64,000 bases of DNA from Mycobacterium sp. SMC-8 (lineage in GTDB: Bacteria > Actinomycetota > Actinomycetes > Mycobacteriales > Mycobacteriaceae). A model generated the notes under the pieces. That model worked only from the letters and a program-made list of their open reading frames with translations, ran no database searches and had not been told where the DNA came from. The position numbers and the translations under genes are program-made. The DNA is taken from assembly GCF_025263565.1 (NCBI RefSeq), contig NZ_CP079865.1, positions 1,240,001 to 1,304,000 on the forward strand, read 5' to 3'. Shown one piece after another: positions 25,549 to 34,474 of this stretch; within the stretch, counting starts at the first letter, position 1, and each line of letters begins with the position of its first letter.

Positions 25549-26641
25549 TTCCGCGGTAGATCCCCCACCGCACGATCCAGGGCATCAGCACCCGCTCGAA
25601 CGACCACGCCGGAAACCGGAACGCCCTGCCGTTGGGCGTGAACACCTCGAGACCGTCGGGCTGGATGCCCAACACCGAACCCCATCGCCGGGTGGGCGCG
25701 CGGTAGTCCCGCAACGCCCTGCCGGTGAACGAGGCGCGCACATTGCGGGCGAGCAGTCCGTCGGCGCGGTTGCGGGCCGAGCTGCGCAGCGGATCAGTCG
25801 CGGCCACGTCACCGATGGCGAACACCTCGGGGTGGCCGGGCACCTGGAGCGTCGGGGTCACGCGCACGAACCCGCGCTCGTCGAGCAGCTCAGCGGGCAG
25901 CCACCCGGTGTTGGGCGTGACGCGGCCGATCGCCCACAGCACGGCATCGGCGGACGCGGGTGGCTGGCCGGTGCTCCACCGCACGGTCCCGCTGGTCAGT
26001 TCAGCGGCGGCGAACGTGGGGTCCAGCACCGCACGATGGCCAGGGTGCAGCCGCACTCCGGCGTCGATCAGCCTGCGCCGCACCGAGTTCCACGTACGGG
26101 GGTGATGACCGACGAGTGCCCGCTCGCCCGGGTAGTACAGGTCGACGGGCTTGCCCGGCCACGCGGTGGCGATCTGGGCGGCGCTGCTGACGGCCGCGGC
26201 GCCGCCGCCGACGACGATCACCGACCCTGCGGCGGCGAGGCGGTCGTGCGGGTCGCGCAGGTCGGCGCCGACCTGCGCCGCGTCCTGCAGGGTCGGCCTG
26301 CGCCAGAACCCGTTGGTCACGCCGGTGGCGATGACGAGCGCGTCGTAGGGCACCTGGGTCGCCGATCCGTCGGCGAGTTCGACCAGCACACAGCGGGATT
26401 CGAGATCCACACCGGTCAGGGTGCCGTGCACCGTGCGCACGCCGTCGAGGCCGCGGAAGCGGCCGAACGGGATCCAGTTGTACCGGGCCCAGTCGTCGGG
26501 CCGGGCCAGCCGCCAGCCCAGCTCCTGGCCGCTCACCAGCCCCGGTTTGGCGGAGATACCGACCACCTGGGCGTGGCGGGCCAGCTTGATCGCGGTGAGG
26601 ACGCCGGTGTCGCCCAGCCCGGCGATGACGACCCGCTTCAC
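25523..26641 (-). CDS. NAD(P)/FAD-dependent oxidoreductase
   Basis: 372-aa two-dinucleotide-binding flavoprotein related to NDH-2, AIF-like and ferredoxin reductases. FAD-binding G-L-G-D-T-G lies at the N-terminus, NAD(P)-binding V-V-G-G-G-A-A-A-V mid-protein (about 140-150), and the F-A-I-G-D-V-A flavin-tail motif near residue 275. The usual redox-active Cys pair of disulfide reductases is absent. It is last in a three-gene operon with a DUF1295 membrane protein (ATGA overlap at 26638-26641) and a secreted glutaminyl cyclase. It may feed electrons to the reductase-like membrane protein; this is inference. Confidence 0.8.
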   Translation of the reverse strand: MKRVVIAGLGDTGVLTAIKLARHAQVVGISAKPGLVSGQELGWRLARPDDWARYNWIPFGRFRGLDGVRTVHGTLTGVDLESRCVLVELADGSATQVPYDALVIATGVTNGFWRRPTLQDAAQVGADLRDPHDRLAAAGSVIVVGGGAAAVSSAAQIATAWPGKPVDLYYPGERALVGHHPRTWNSVRRRLIDAGVRLHPGHRAVLDPTFAAAELTSGTVRWSTGQPPASADAVLWAIGRVTPNTGWLPAELLDERGFVRVTPTLQVPGHPEVFAIGDVAATDPLRSSARNRADGLLARNVRASFTGRALRDYRAPTRRWGSVLGIQPDGLEVFTPNGRAFRFPAWSFERVLMPWIVRWGIYRGIRSAASRR

Positions 26642-27519
26642 GCACTCACCTTCGCCGGCGGGCGGGGCACGAACCGCGACACCCGGTCGATGACGGCCTG
26701 GTAACCGGGCCTACGCTCGAGGCTTCGGGTCTCCATCATCGGGATGCTGGCGCCGAGGAACATGGCCAGCATCGCCGCCGCACCCACGAACAGCCACCAG
26801 GCCCCCGGCGCCGCAGCGAGCCCGAAAAGCGCCAGAGCGAACCAGAATCCGAACTCGCCGAAGTAGTTGGGATGCCGCGACCAGCCCCACAACCCGCGGT
26901 CCATCACCTCACCCGGGCGCCGGTCGCGGACGAATCGGTGCATCTGCACGTCGGCGACGAACTCGACTGCCACCGCCGCCATCCCGACGACGAATGCGAC
27001 CACGCTGAGCCACACCAGCCCGCGACCGGGTGTGGTGACCGCGACGTAGACCGGCACCATCCCGAGGAACACCTGAAGCGTCGGGATCAGGTGAATCGCG
27101 CCGAGGTCGGCGAGAAACTCCCACCGGCCGGCCCGCGACCGGAACATCGGGTAGCGCCAATCCTCGTGGTGCAGCCCGGGAAACGCGTATATCCAGTTGC
27201 CGGTCAAGCGCACCGCCCACACCAGCACGAGCACCGCGACCAGCCAGCACCGCAGGGCGTCGCCGTCGCCCTGGCTCCACCAGTAGACCAGCAGCAGCGG
27301 CGGGATGACGCTCCAGTAGGCGTCGTAGAAGCTGGAATTGCGGTAGGCGCGGCTGAATCCGAACACCACCAGGGTGGCCAGGACGTCGGCGATCAGCGTG
27401 TCGAGCCACAGACGGCCGGTGGCCGGGCCCCACACCAGCCACGCCGCCCCGACACCGACAGCCAGGACATAGGCCACCGCGACGATCGTCAACGAGCGCG
27501 CCTTGCCCACAGCGGTCAC
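26638..27519 (-). CDS. DUF1295 / steroid 5-alpha-reductase-like membrane protein
   Basis: 293 aa, GTG start 27519 overlapping the upstream stop. About seven membrane helices. It carries the family signature near the C-terminus: G-L-W-G-W-S-R-H-P-N-Y-F-G-E (about 207-220), followed by M-M-E-T-R-S-L-E-R-R-P-G-Y. In relatives this region binds NADPH and the enzyme reduces a conjugated double bond in a steroid or lipid. The adjacent FAD oxidoreductase makes a lipid or sterol redox role plausible. Substrate unknown. Confidence 0.82.
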   Translation of the reverse strand: MTAVGKARSLTIVAVAYVLAVGVGAAWLVWGPATGRLWLDTLIADVLATLVVFGFSRAYRNSSFYDAYWSVIPPLLLVYWWSQGDGDALRCWLVAVLVLVWAVRLTGNWIYAFPGLHHEDWRYPMFRSRAGRWEFLADLGAIHLIPTLQVFLGMVPVYVAVTTPGRGLVWLSVVAFVVGMAAVAVEFVADVQMHRFVRDRRPGEVMDRGLWGWSRHPNYFGEFGFWFALALFGLAAAPGAWWLFVGAAAMLAMFLGASIPMMETRSLERRPGYQAVIDRVSRFVPRPPAKVSA

Positions 27520-28301
27520 CCTAACCGGACCCGGAACGTCGTCGGCCAGTCTTTGCCGGTCAGCAGGAATTCGTCACCGGCGACGTGGGCGATGCCGTTG
27601 AGTACCTGGGCGCTGGGCGGGATGCCGCGGGCGCGCAGCCCGGCGGCGTTGACGACGAGGTCCACCGCGCCGCTCTCCGGGTCGATCCGCACGATGTTGT
27701 CCGACGGCCACAGGTTGGCCCACACCCGGCCGTCGACGCACTCCAGCTCGTTGAGCCCGTTGAGGGCACGGTCGTCGCGGGTGACGTCGACACCGCCGGT
27801 CTCGGCGAAGCCGGCGGCATCGTGGAACGTCAGCCGGTTGCTTCCGTCGCTGCGGATCAACCGCTCGCCGTCGTAACAGAGCCCCCATCCCTCCCCGGAC
27901 AACGGGACCTCCCGCACCGGGGTCAGGTCGGCCTTGTCCCATTCGACGGCCACGCCGTCGCGGTAGGTCAGCTGCCAGATCCGGTCCCCGACCACGGTGA
28001 TGCCCTCCCCGAAGTAGTCGCCCGGGATGTCGACCGCGCGGGTCACCTCACCGGTGTCGGGGTCGAGGGTGCGCAGCTGCGACTCCCCGGCCAGCCCGGT
28101 GCCCTCGTAGAGGACCGGCCCGCTGATCTCGAATCCCTGGGTGAAAGCCTGCGCGTCGTGCGGCATCTCCTCCAGCACGACCGGCTCGACCACCGGCACG
28201 GCCGGCTCGGCGTGCGCGACGGGCGAGACGGTGCCGGCCACCACGACCAGGATCATCCCGGCCCACAACTGCGACGCGGTCCTTTGCGAAGAGGGAGTCA
28301 T
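27516..28301 (-). CDS. Secreted glutaminyl-peptide cyclotransferase (beta-propeller type)
   Basis: 261 aa with a signal peptide (about 1-31, A-H-A-E). The mature part is a five-bladed propeller of the plant/bacterial glutamine cyclotransferase family. Hallmarks are H-D-A-Q-A-F-T-Q-G-F, L-Y-E-G-T-G (active-site Glu), and the late L-N-E-L-E-C, V-W-A-N and L-N-G-I-A-H. Catalyses N-terminal pyroglutamate formation on exported proteins or peptides. First gene of a three-gene operon; GTGA overlap with the DUF1295 gene. Divergent from the alcohol dehydrogenase gene, with 30 bases between starts. Confidence 0.85.
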   Translation of the reverse strand: MTPSSQRTASQLWAGMILVVVAGTVSPVAHAEPAVPVVEPVVLEEMPHDAQAFTQGFEISGPVLYEGTGLAGESQLRTLDPDTGEVTRAVDIPGDYFGEGITVVGDRIWQLTYRDGVAVEWDKADLTPVREVPLSGEGWGLCYDGERLIRSDGSNRLTFHDAAGFAETGGVDVTRDDRALNGLNELECVDGRVWANLWPSDNIVRIDPESGAVDLVVNAAGLRARGIPPSAQVLNGIAHVAGDEFLLTGKDWPTTFRVRLG

Positions 28302-28331
28302 ATCGCCGTTCTACCGTGCGACGATGGCGGA

Positions 28332-29492
28332 ATGAAAGCGGTCAGCTGTGTGCACGGGACTTTGGAGGTCGTCGACCTGCCCTCCCCACAGCCCGCCGAG
28401 GGCCAGCTGGTGCTCGACGTGCTGCGGTGCGGGATCTGCGGATCGGACCTGCACGCCAAGGATCACGCCGACGAACTCACCGAGGTGATGGCCGAGGGCG
28501 GCTATCGCGACTTCGCGCGCAGCGACACCCCGGTGGTGATGGGCCACGAGTTCTGCGGGGTGGTCGCCGAGCGGGGCCGCAAGGCGGGCAAGGAATTCTC
28601 CCCGGGTACGACGGTGGTGTCGTTTCCGCTGGTGCGCGCCGACGGCGGCGTGCATCTGACCGGTCTGTCGCCGAAGGCTCCCGGCGGCTACGCGGAGCAG
28701 GTGCTCGCCGAGGCGGCGCTGACGTTCGTGGTGCCCAACGGCCTCGACTCCGCGGTCGCCGCCCTTACCGAGCCGATGGCGGTGGCCTACCACGCGGTGC
28801 GCCGCAGTGACGTCACCGCCAAGGACGTCGCGATCGTGCTGGGCTGCGGACCGGTGGGGCTGGCGGTGATCTGCCACCTGAAGGCGCGCGGCGTGCACAC
28901 CATCGTCGCCAGTGACTTCTCCCCGGGCCGACGCGCGCTGGCTACCCGGTGCGGCGCCGACGTCGTCGTCGACCCGGCCGAGGAGTCCCCGTACGACGCG
29001 GTGCCGGCCAAACAGCGCGGCCTGACCGAACTGCCCGCGCTCTACGAACTCGGTGTCGGCTCGATGGAGAAGCTGCGCAGGATCCCCGGCTGGGCGCACG
29101 TGTACCGCGTCGCCGACCGGCTGGGCGGGACAGCGCCGAAGCGGCCGGTGATCTTCGAGTGCGTCGGGGTGCCCGGCATGATCGACGGGGTGATCGGCGC
29201 CGCGCCGCTGGCCTCGCGGGTGGTGGTGGTCGGCGTCTGCATGGGTGACGACAAGCTGCGCCCCGCGATGGCGATCGGCAAGGAGATCGACCTGCGGTTC
29301 GTGTTCGGTTACACGCCCATCGAATTCCGGGACACCCTGCACATGCTCGCCGACGGCAAGCTCGATGCGACGCCGCTGGTGACCGGGACGGTCGGACTCG
29401 GCGGCGTGGCCGCGGCGTTCAACGCGCTGGCCGACCCGGAGGCGCACGCGAAGATCCTGATCGATCCGAGCAGTCCGGCGATCAGTCCCTAG
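28332..29492 (+). CDS. Zinc-dependent alcohol dehydrogenase (MDR family)
   Basis: 386 aa from ATG 28332; an open frame extends far upstream but is non-coding antisense to the glutaminyl cyclase. Catalytic zinc ligands are Cys in C-G-I-C-G-S-D-L-H, the His/Glu pair G-H-E-F, and a later Glu in T-E-P-M. The Rossmann motif is L-G-C-G-P-V-G-L. The four-Cys structural zinc loop is missing, as in some MDR subfamilies. An insertion (about 220-255) lies between the Rossmann strands. Oxidises an unknown alcohol with NAD(P)+. The stop overlaps the cupin gene stop by four bases. Confidence 0.82.
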   Translation: MKAVSCVHGTLEVVDLPSPQPAEGQLVLDVLRCGICGSDLHAKDHADELTEVMAEGGYRDFARSDTPVVMGHEFCGVVAERGRKAGKEFSPGTTVVSFPLVRADGGVHLTGLSPKAPGGYAEQVLAEAALTFVVPNGLDSAVAALTEPMAVAYHAVRRSDVTAKDVAIVLGCGPVGLAVICHLKARGVHTIVASDFSPGRRALATRCGADVVVDPAEESPYDAVPAKQRGLTELPALYELGVGSMEKLRRIPGWAHVYRVADRLGGTAPKRPVIFECVGVPGMIDGVIGAAPLASRVVVVGVCMGDDKLRPAMAIGKEIDLRFVFGYTPIEFRDTLHMLADGKLDATPLVTGTVGLGGVAAAFNALADPEAHAKILIDPSSPAISP

Positions 29493-29923
29493 AGATCCAG
29501 CGGCGCGTTCGCCGAGTCGAGGTGCTCCACGGTCGTGAACACCAGCTCGTCATCCCCGACGTTCTCGATGTCGTGCAGCAGGTACTCGCCTTCGGCGAAC
29601 ATGAAATGCCGTGTCTCGCCGGCGTTGTAGGACACGTCGCGCGTCGTGCCGTCCGACGTGTGTTGCCTGCTGCGGCCGGCGTTGACCGCGGTCCAGAAGT
29701 AGTCCAGCACGTGGCGGTGGGCGTGCCAGCGCTGCCCCGGAGCCAGCCGGATCTCCCACACCCGTACCCGCTCGTTCTCGCTGAGCAGCCGGGAGCCGAC
29801 ATGCCCGTCGTGCGAGTGGGTCTCGAACTCGGCGCGCAGTTCCTCGGTCCAGCCCTCGAAATCGGTGCCGATCAGGGTGCCCGCCAGCGGGGCGTCGGTC
29901 AGATGGTCGTGTGTGCTTGTCAT
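29489..29923 (-). CDS. Cupin-domain protein of the catabolic operon
   Basis: 144-aa single-cupin protein. The barrel motif region reads W-H-A-H-R-H-V-L-D-Y-F-W-T, with two or three His as likely metal ligands. Later comes G-E-T-R-H-F-M-F with a further His. It may be a small metal-dependent dioxygenase, isomerase or a substrate-binding protein. It is the last gene of the seven-gene operon starting at 35541 and follows the flavoprotein monooxygenase by 15 bases. That position makes a role in processing the hydroxylated ring product reasonable, but no specific reaction can be read from sequence. Confidence 0.7.
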   Translation of the reverse strand: MTSTHDHLTDAPLAGTLIGTDFEGWTEELRAEFETHSHDGHVGSRLLSENERVRVWEIRLAPGQRWHAHRHVLDYFWTAVNAGRSRQHTSDGTTRDVSYNAGETRHFMFAEGEYLLHDIENVGDDELVFTTVEHLDSANAPLDL

Positions 29924-29938
29924 CGTGTGCCTTTCGGT

Positions 29939-31129
29939 CTAGTGGCCCGGCCCGTACAGGCCGAACCGGTTGTCGGGGTGGCCGGGTACCCAGGTGCCGG
30001 TGACCTGGGACCGCGTGCCCATTTCCTTGACCCGGCGCAGCAACCGCTGCGCGAGCTCGAGTTGGCCGGGTTCCCACTTGGCGAGAGCCTCGGCGATATC
30101 GGCACTGTCGGCCAGGGCGTCGTGCAACGCCCATGCGTTCGCGGCCGCCTTCGCGGTGCCGGCCGCGGCATGCGGCCGGGCCGCGCTGGCGGCGTCGCCG
30201 ACGAGTGCGACTCGCCCCAGCGCCATCTGACGGGCGCCGACGTCGTACACCGCCTGCAGGTAGGGCTGCTCGGTGCGTACCACCACCTCGGCTGCCGCCG
30301 GAGCCAGCACTTCGGCTGCCACCGAGCGCATCTCGTCGACGAAGCGGTCTTGCACCTGTCCCGGGTGCAGCGAGACACCCGCGATGAAGCCACGCTTGTC
30401 GGTCATCAACTCGTCGAGCTCGTACCCTTGCGCGACGTTGCGGTACCACACGTAGTTCAACAGCCGCTCGCCTGGGCGGAGCCCGCCGTTGGGAGACGGT
30501 ATCGGATAGACATTGATGTGGGTCTGGGGCCCCAGGCTGTAGCTGATCGAATCCTTGAGCAACTCGAACGTTTCGGGGGACACCTGACCTTCGGGCACGG
30601 TGCCGCGCCAGCCCACGTAGCCCGAGTACTCCAGCCGGGACTCCGGCGAGATGCGGCGCCGGCTCGGCGAGGTGATGCCGTCGGCGAACACCACGAGCTC
30701 GGCGCGCTCCCGCCGTCCGGAGGTGAATCTCACGTCCACGCCGTCGGCGTCCTGGTCGAAGCCGGCGGCGTACTCGCCCAGGTTGTAGGCGTCGGGGCCG
30801 AAGTCCGCCAGCAGCGCGCGGTAGAAGGTGCCCCAGGAGGTATAGCTCCACGGTGCCGCCTCGCGATGGATCACCGAGTTGTCGTCACCCAGATACTGCA
30901 CGAAATGCGTTGATGTACTCACGGTCTCGGGATGCTGCTGGCTGCACTCGACGAACCAGCGCAGCGTGTCCGGTTGCAGCACGATCCCACCGCCGCGGCC
31001 GTCGAGGTTGCTGGGGGTGCGTTCGAAGACCGCGACGTCGAAGCCGAGGCGCCGCAGCAGCAGCGCGGTGGTCAGACCGCCGATGGAACCACCGACGACG
31101 ATCGCCCGGTGGCCGCTCCAATCAATCAT
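29939..31129 (-). CDS. FAD-dependent aromatic hydroxylase, 2,6-dihydroxypyridine 3-monooxygenase-like
   Basis: 396-aa class A flavoprotein monooxygenase. FAD motif G-G-S-I-G-G-L at residues about 13-19, a D-G-like motif (F-A-D-G-I-T-S), and the conserved G-D-A-A-S-A-A-R-P-H-A-A-A-G flavin-binding stretch. The R-P-H-A-A-A-G, Y-P-I-P, D-E-L-M-T-D and W-R-G-T segments resemble remembered features of the dihydroxypyridine hydroxylase of nicotine-degrading Arthrobacter more than those of phenol or salicylate hydroxylases. It would hydroxylate an electron-rich (hetero)aromatic ring using NAD(P)H and O2. Overlaps the amidohydrolase gene by eight bases. Confidence 0.78.
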   Translation of the reverse strand: MIDWSGHRAIVVGGSIGGLTTALLLRRLGFDVAVFERTPSNLDGRGGGIVLQPDTLRWFVECSQQHPETVSTSTHFVQYLGDDNSVIHREAAPWSYTSWGTFYRALLADFGPDAYNLGEYAAGFDQDADGVDVRFTSGRRERAELVVFADGITSPSRRRISPESRLEYSGYVGWRGTVPEGQVSPETFELLKDSISYSLGPQTHINVYPIPSPNGGLRPGERLLNYVWYRNVAQGYELDELMTDKRGFIAGVSLHPGQVQDRFVDEMRSVAAEVLAPAAAEVVVRTEQPYLQAVYDVGARQMALGRVALVGDAASAARPHAAAGTAKAAANAWALHDALADSADIAEALAKWEPGQLELAQRLLRRVKEMGTRSQVTGTWVPGHPDNRFGLYGPGH

Positions 31130-32108
31130 GTCGTTCTCCTGTGGTCAGCCCGAGGAAGGCCCGGGCGTTGGATTCCAACGCGGCGTCGTCGATGCCCGCC
31201 GCGTGCGGTAGCGCCAGGGGCCTGTCGGTGCCCATGTCGAACGGATAGTCGCTGCCGCACATCAGGTGTGACGGATCAGCTTGTGCAGCAAGCAGTCCGA
31301 GGGAGGGCACGTCGTGGGTCAGCGTGTCGAACCACAGGTCGGTGAACGCGTCGCGGGGAGCCCGTGAGCCTGCCGACCGGACGTCGGCCCGCTGCTGCCA
31401 CCCGTGCTGCCAGCGTCCGACCAGGGCAGGTGCACAGCCGCCGCCGTGCACCAGGCAGACGCGCAGACCGTCGATCTCGTCGAGCACTCCGCCGAGGGTC
31501 AGGGCCGCAGCGGCGGTGGCGGTCTCGACCGGGTTTCCGATGAGGTTGGCCAGGTAGTAGGAGGACCATTCCGGCCGCGCGAGCTGCATCGGGTGTACCA
31601 GCACGGCCAGCCCGTACTCGGCGGCCGCCACGAGGATGTCCCGCATCGGGGCCGCGTCGAACGAGGTGGCGCCCAGCAGTGGAGGCACCGCGATGCCCGG
31701 TGTGATGCCCGAGGAAGCCAGCGCCGCAATCTGTTTACGCGCCGACTCGGGCTGGTGCAGCGACACCAGGCCGAGGCCGAGCAGGCGTCCGCCGCTGTCG
31801 CGGCACACCCTCTCCAGCTCCTGGTTGTAGGCGCCGACGAACGCGTCGACCTCGGCGTGGTCGACGACCGGAAACGCGAACGGCGGCGCGGACAACACAC
31901 GAGCACCCAGACCCGCGGCGTCCGTGTCGGCGAGGACGCGCCCGATGTCGCTCATCGCGTCGGTTTCGATCGACAGCGGCAGCTCGCCCAGGTGCAGCTG
32001 CCCGCCGCGGTCTCCGAGCGGGGGCACCGGAGAGCCGGGAGCAAGGCCGAACAGGTCCCGCGGCAGCCAGTGGGCGTGGACGTCGATAGGGCCGGACCGG
32101 ACGCTCAT
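31122..32108 (-). CDS. Amidohydrolase family 2 (ACMSD-like hydrolase/decarboxylase)
   Basis: 328 aa with the TIM-barrel metal site of the amidohydrolase_2 group: D-V-H-A-H-W-L-P at the N-terminus (H-x-H), V-H-P-M and V-H-G-G in mid-barrel strands, and C-G-S-D-Y-P-F-D near the end (Asp). Relatives decarboxylate amino-carboxymuconate semialdehyde, resorcylate or related acids, or hydrolyse lactones and amides. It overlaps the ABC ATPase gene by four bases and the flavoprotein gene by eight, so it belongs firmly to the operon. A ring-carboxylate decarboxylation or ring-opening hydrolysis before or after hydroxylation is inferred. Confidence 0.78.
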   Translation of the reverse strand: MSVRSGPIDVHAHWLPRDLFGLAPGSPVPPLGDRGGQLHLGELPLSIETDAMSDIGRVLADTDAAGLGARVLSAPPFAFPVVDHAEVDAFVGAYNQELERVCRDSGGRLLGLGLVSLHQPESARKQIAALASSGITPGIAVPPLLGATSFDAAPMRDILVAAAEYGLAVLVHPMQLARPEWSSYYLANLIGNPVETATAAAALTLGGVLDEIDGLRVCLVHGGGCAPALVGRWQHGWQQRADVRSAGSRAPRDAFTDLWFDTLTHDVPSLGLLAAQADPSHLMCGSDYPFDMGTDRPLALPHAAGIDDAALESNARAFLGLTTGERHD

Positions 32109-32851
32109 ACCGCGGCGACCTTGGACTCGAGAGCTTCGAAGCGAGCCAGGATCTCGGCCTGCAGCACGGCCACGGCCGGATCGGACGCGCGACGCGGCCG
32201 CGGCAGGTCGACATCGATGATCTCGTGGATGCGGCCACCGGGTTCGAGCACGACGATGCGGTCGGACAGCTGCACGGCCTCGGTCACGTCGTGGGTGACG
32301 AACATGACGGTGCGCCGCGACTCCAGCCAGATGCGCTCCAGGTGCTCGCGCAGCGTGCGCGAGGTCATCGCGTCGAGGTGGCTGAACGGTTCGTCCATCA
32401 GCAGCACGTCGGGTTCGACGGCGAACGCGCGGGCGATACCGATGCGCTGCTGCTGCCCACCGGACAGCTGGGCCGGGAAGCGGTCGGCGCAGTGTCCGAG
32501 CCCGACGAGGTCGAGGTAGTGGCGGGCTCGCTCCTGCCAGCCGGCCCGCTCATGCTGGACGAAGGCCAGGTTGGCCATCACCGTGCGCCACGGCAGCAGG
32601 CGCGGATCCTGGAACACGTAGCCCACCCGGGCATCTCGGGATCCGGCACGGAGCCGGACCTGTCCGGCAGTGTGGGTCTCGATGTCGGACACGATGTTGA
32701 GCAGCGTGGTCTTGCCGCTGCCGGAGGGGCCGACGACCGAGACGAAGGTCTCGCCCGAGATGGTGAGGTCGACGCCGTCGATGACGCGCGTGACCGCACC
32801 GCGGCGGTCCGTGAACTCCTTGACGAGACTCTGAATTTCGATGGAAGCCAT
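32105..32851 (-). CDS. NitT/TauT-type ABC transporter ATP-binding protein
   Basis: 248 aa. Walker A G-P-S-G-S-G-K-T-T, Q-loop F-Q-D-P-R-L-L-P-W (the L-P-W typical of nitrate/sulfonate/taurine importers), signature L-S-G-G-Q-Q-Q-R and Walker B L-L-M-D-E-P-F-S. H-loop V-T-H-D-V-T-E-A. No TOBE domain. ATG 32851, 13 bases after the second permease. Powers the importer whose other parts are encoded just upstream. Confidence 0.9.
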   Translation of the reverse strand: MASIEIQSLVKEFTDRRGAVTRVIDGVDLTISGETFVSVVGPSGSGKTTLLNIVSDIETHTAGQVRLRAGSRDARVGYVFQDPRLLPWRTVMANLAFVQHERAGWQERARHYLDLVGLGHCADRFPAQLSGGQQQRIGIARAFAVEPDVLLMDEPFSHLDAMTSRTLREHLERIWLESRRTVMFVTHDVTEAVQLSDRIVVLEPGGRIHEIIDVDLPRPRRASDPAVAVLQAEILARFEALESKVAAV

Positions 32852-32864
32852 GATTTCTCGCTTT

Positions 32865-33647
32865 CTAGACGGTGCGCCAGCGGGTGGCGAAGCGCTCGAT
32901 GGGGCCCAGGATCAGCAGGTCGGCGACGACCAGCAGCAGGATGAACACCAGCACCCAGGCGAGGAAGCCGTCGAGCTGGTTGGCGTCGTACCAGTAGCGG
33001 GCCCGCCAGCCGACGCCCGAGGTGGCACCGAACCACTCGGCCAGCAGGAGCCCGTTCCAGGCGCTCATGATCGCGAATCGCACTGCGGCGATGGTTGATC
33101 CGGCGACGGCGGGAACGACGATCTCGCGCAGGACGCGGCGATGCGGCACCCCGAACGAGCGGGCCATCAGCACCAGGTCGGCGGGCACCGCCCGGGTGGC
33201 CTTGGCGATGTTGACGACGACGAACGGCAGCCCGGACAGGAACACCGTGACCACCGGGGTCAGCCAGCCGAAACCGAACCACATCGTGGTCAGCAACGCC
33301 CAGATGACGGCGGGGATCGCCAGTGCCGCGGCGGTCAGGTCGGACAGCGCCAGATCGGCCACGCGAGACAGCCCCATCATCACGCCGAGGGCGGCGCCCA
33401 CGACGAGTGCGAGCGCGAGGCCCAGTGCGAACCGGTTCATGCTCAGCGCCAGGTTGTGCCACAGCTCACCGGCTGCCGCTTCGCTGCCGAGCCGGGCAAC
33501 GCTGTCGCCGATCGACGGCACCCGGTTGCCGACGGCGACGGCGAGCTGCCAGGCCGCCAGGATGCTGAGCACCGCGGCGACGACGGCCGTGACAGAGCCG
33601 GCCTGCCCGCGCAGCTGACGCTGCCAGGTCTGGGTCTGGGTGGTCAT
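32865..33647 (-). CDS. NitT/TauT-type ABC transporter permease (second)
   Basis: 260 aa from ATG 33647, which overlaps the stop of the first permease; the open frame upstream is not coding. About six helices with the EAA-type loop R-S-F-G-V-P-H-R-R-V-L-R-E-I-V-V-P. The N-terminus is short and polar. It pairs with the first permease gene (33644-34474), so this importer uses two different permeases, whereas many NitT/TauT systems use a homodimer. Confidence 0.88.
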   Translation of the reverse strand: MTTQTQTWQRQLRGQAGSVTAVVAAVLSILAAWQLAVAVGNRVPSIGDSVARLGSEAAAGELWHNLALSMNRFALGLALALVVGAALGVMMGLSRVADLALSDLTAAALAIPAVIWALLTTMWFGFGWLTPVVTVFLSGLPFVVVNIAKATRAVPADLVLMARSFGVPHRRVLREIVVPAVAGSTIAAVRFAIMSAWNGLLLAEWFGATSGVGWRARYWYDANQLDGFLAWVLVFILLLVVADLLILGPIERFATRWRTV

Positions 33648-34474
33648 GCGATTTCCTTCCGCCAGGCGAAGAACCGGTTTTCCAGGTGGGCCAGGCCCCG
33701 TTCGATCAGCACCATCGCGACGATGAACAGCCCGGTCCAGGCGAGCATGTCGGCGACCTGGAACTCCTGGTAGGCCTTGCGGATCATGAACCCGACGCCG
33801 GAGCTGGCGCCGAACACCTCGGTGAGCGCCTCGACCTTCCACGCCATCGCGAAGCCGTACCGCACACCGGCGAACACGAACGTCGTCAGCGCGGGCAGAT
33901 ACAGGTGTCGCAGCACGTCGGACCGGCTGCGCTCGAAGGCCCGGCACATCGAGAGCAGGTTGCCGTCCACCGAGCGCACCCCCTCTGCGACGTTCATCGC
34001 GATGAACGGAAGCGCCACCAGCGCCGACACCACGATCGGGCCGCCGGCGCCGACCCCGAAGATCAGCAGCCCGAATACCGCGTATGTCAGCCCGGGCATG
34101 TTGCCGAGCACGAAGAGCGGAAGCGAGAAGTACGAGGTCATGAATCGTGAACGGCCCATGAGGAATCCGATGACGAGCCCACCGGCCATCGCGATCGCGA
34201 ATCCGGCGGCGATCTTGGCGATGCTGGTCGCGAAGTTGGTGACCGCCTCGCCCGAGACGACGATCGCGACGACTTGTTCGCCGACCACGGACGGGCGCGG
34301 CAGGATCGGGTCGTCGACCCAGGCGGCCAGCGCCGCCCATGTGCCAAGGGCCAGCAGGAGCGCCAGACCGGAGACGAGCCAGCGCCGGTGGGCAAGGGCA
34401 GGACGCGGCGGTCGGGGCCGGCCAGGCGGCGCCGGTTCGGGCCGGGTGTCCGGCGGGGCGACGGTCTGGGTCAC
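33644..34474 (-). CDS. NitT/TauT-type ABC transporter permease (first)
   Basis: 276 aa from GTG 34474, overlapping the binding-protein stop (GTGA). A Pro-rich cytoplasmic N-terminus (about 1-32) precedes about six helices and the loop R-A-F-E-R-S-R-S-D-V-L-R-H-L-Y-L-P. The sequence is clearly diverged from the second permease, so the channel is probably a heterodimer. Confidence 0.87.
   Translation of the reverse strand: MTQTVAPPDTRPEPAPPGRPRPPRPALAHRRWLVSGLALLLALGTWAALAAWVDDPILPRPSVVGEQVVAIVVSGEAVTNFATSIAKIAAGFAIAMAGGLVIGFLMGRSRFMTSYFSLPLFVLGNMPGLTYAVFGLLIFGVGAGGPIVVSALVALPFIAMNVAEGVRSVDGNLLSMCRAFERSRSDVLRHLYLPALTTFVFAGVRYGFAMAWKVEALTEVFGASSGVGFMIRKAYQEFQVADMLAWTGLFIVAMVLIERGLAHLENRFFAWRKEIA

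Noticed and set aside
27585..28331. Long plus-strand open frame running into the alcohol dehydrogenase gene
   Set aside because: It is the antisense of the glutaminyl cyclase gene in high-GC DNA. The composition is low-information, and the dehydrogenase has a proper start at 28332.
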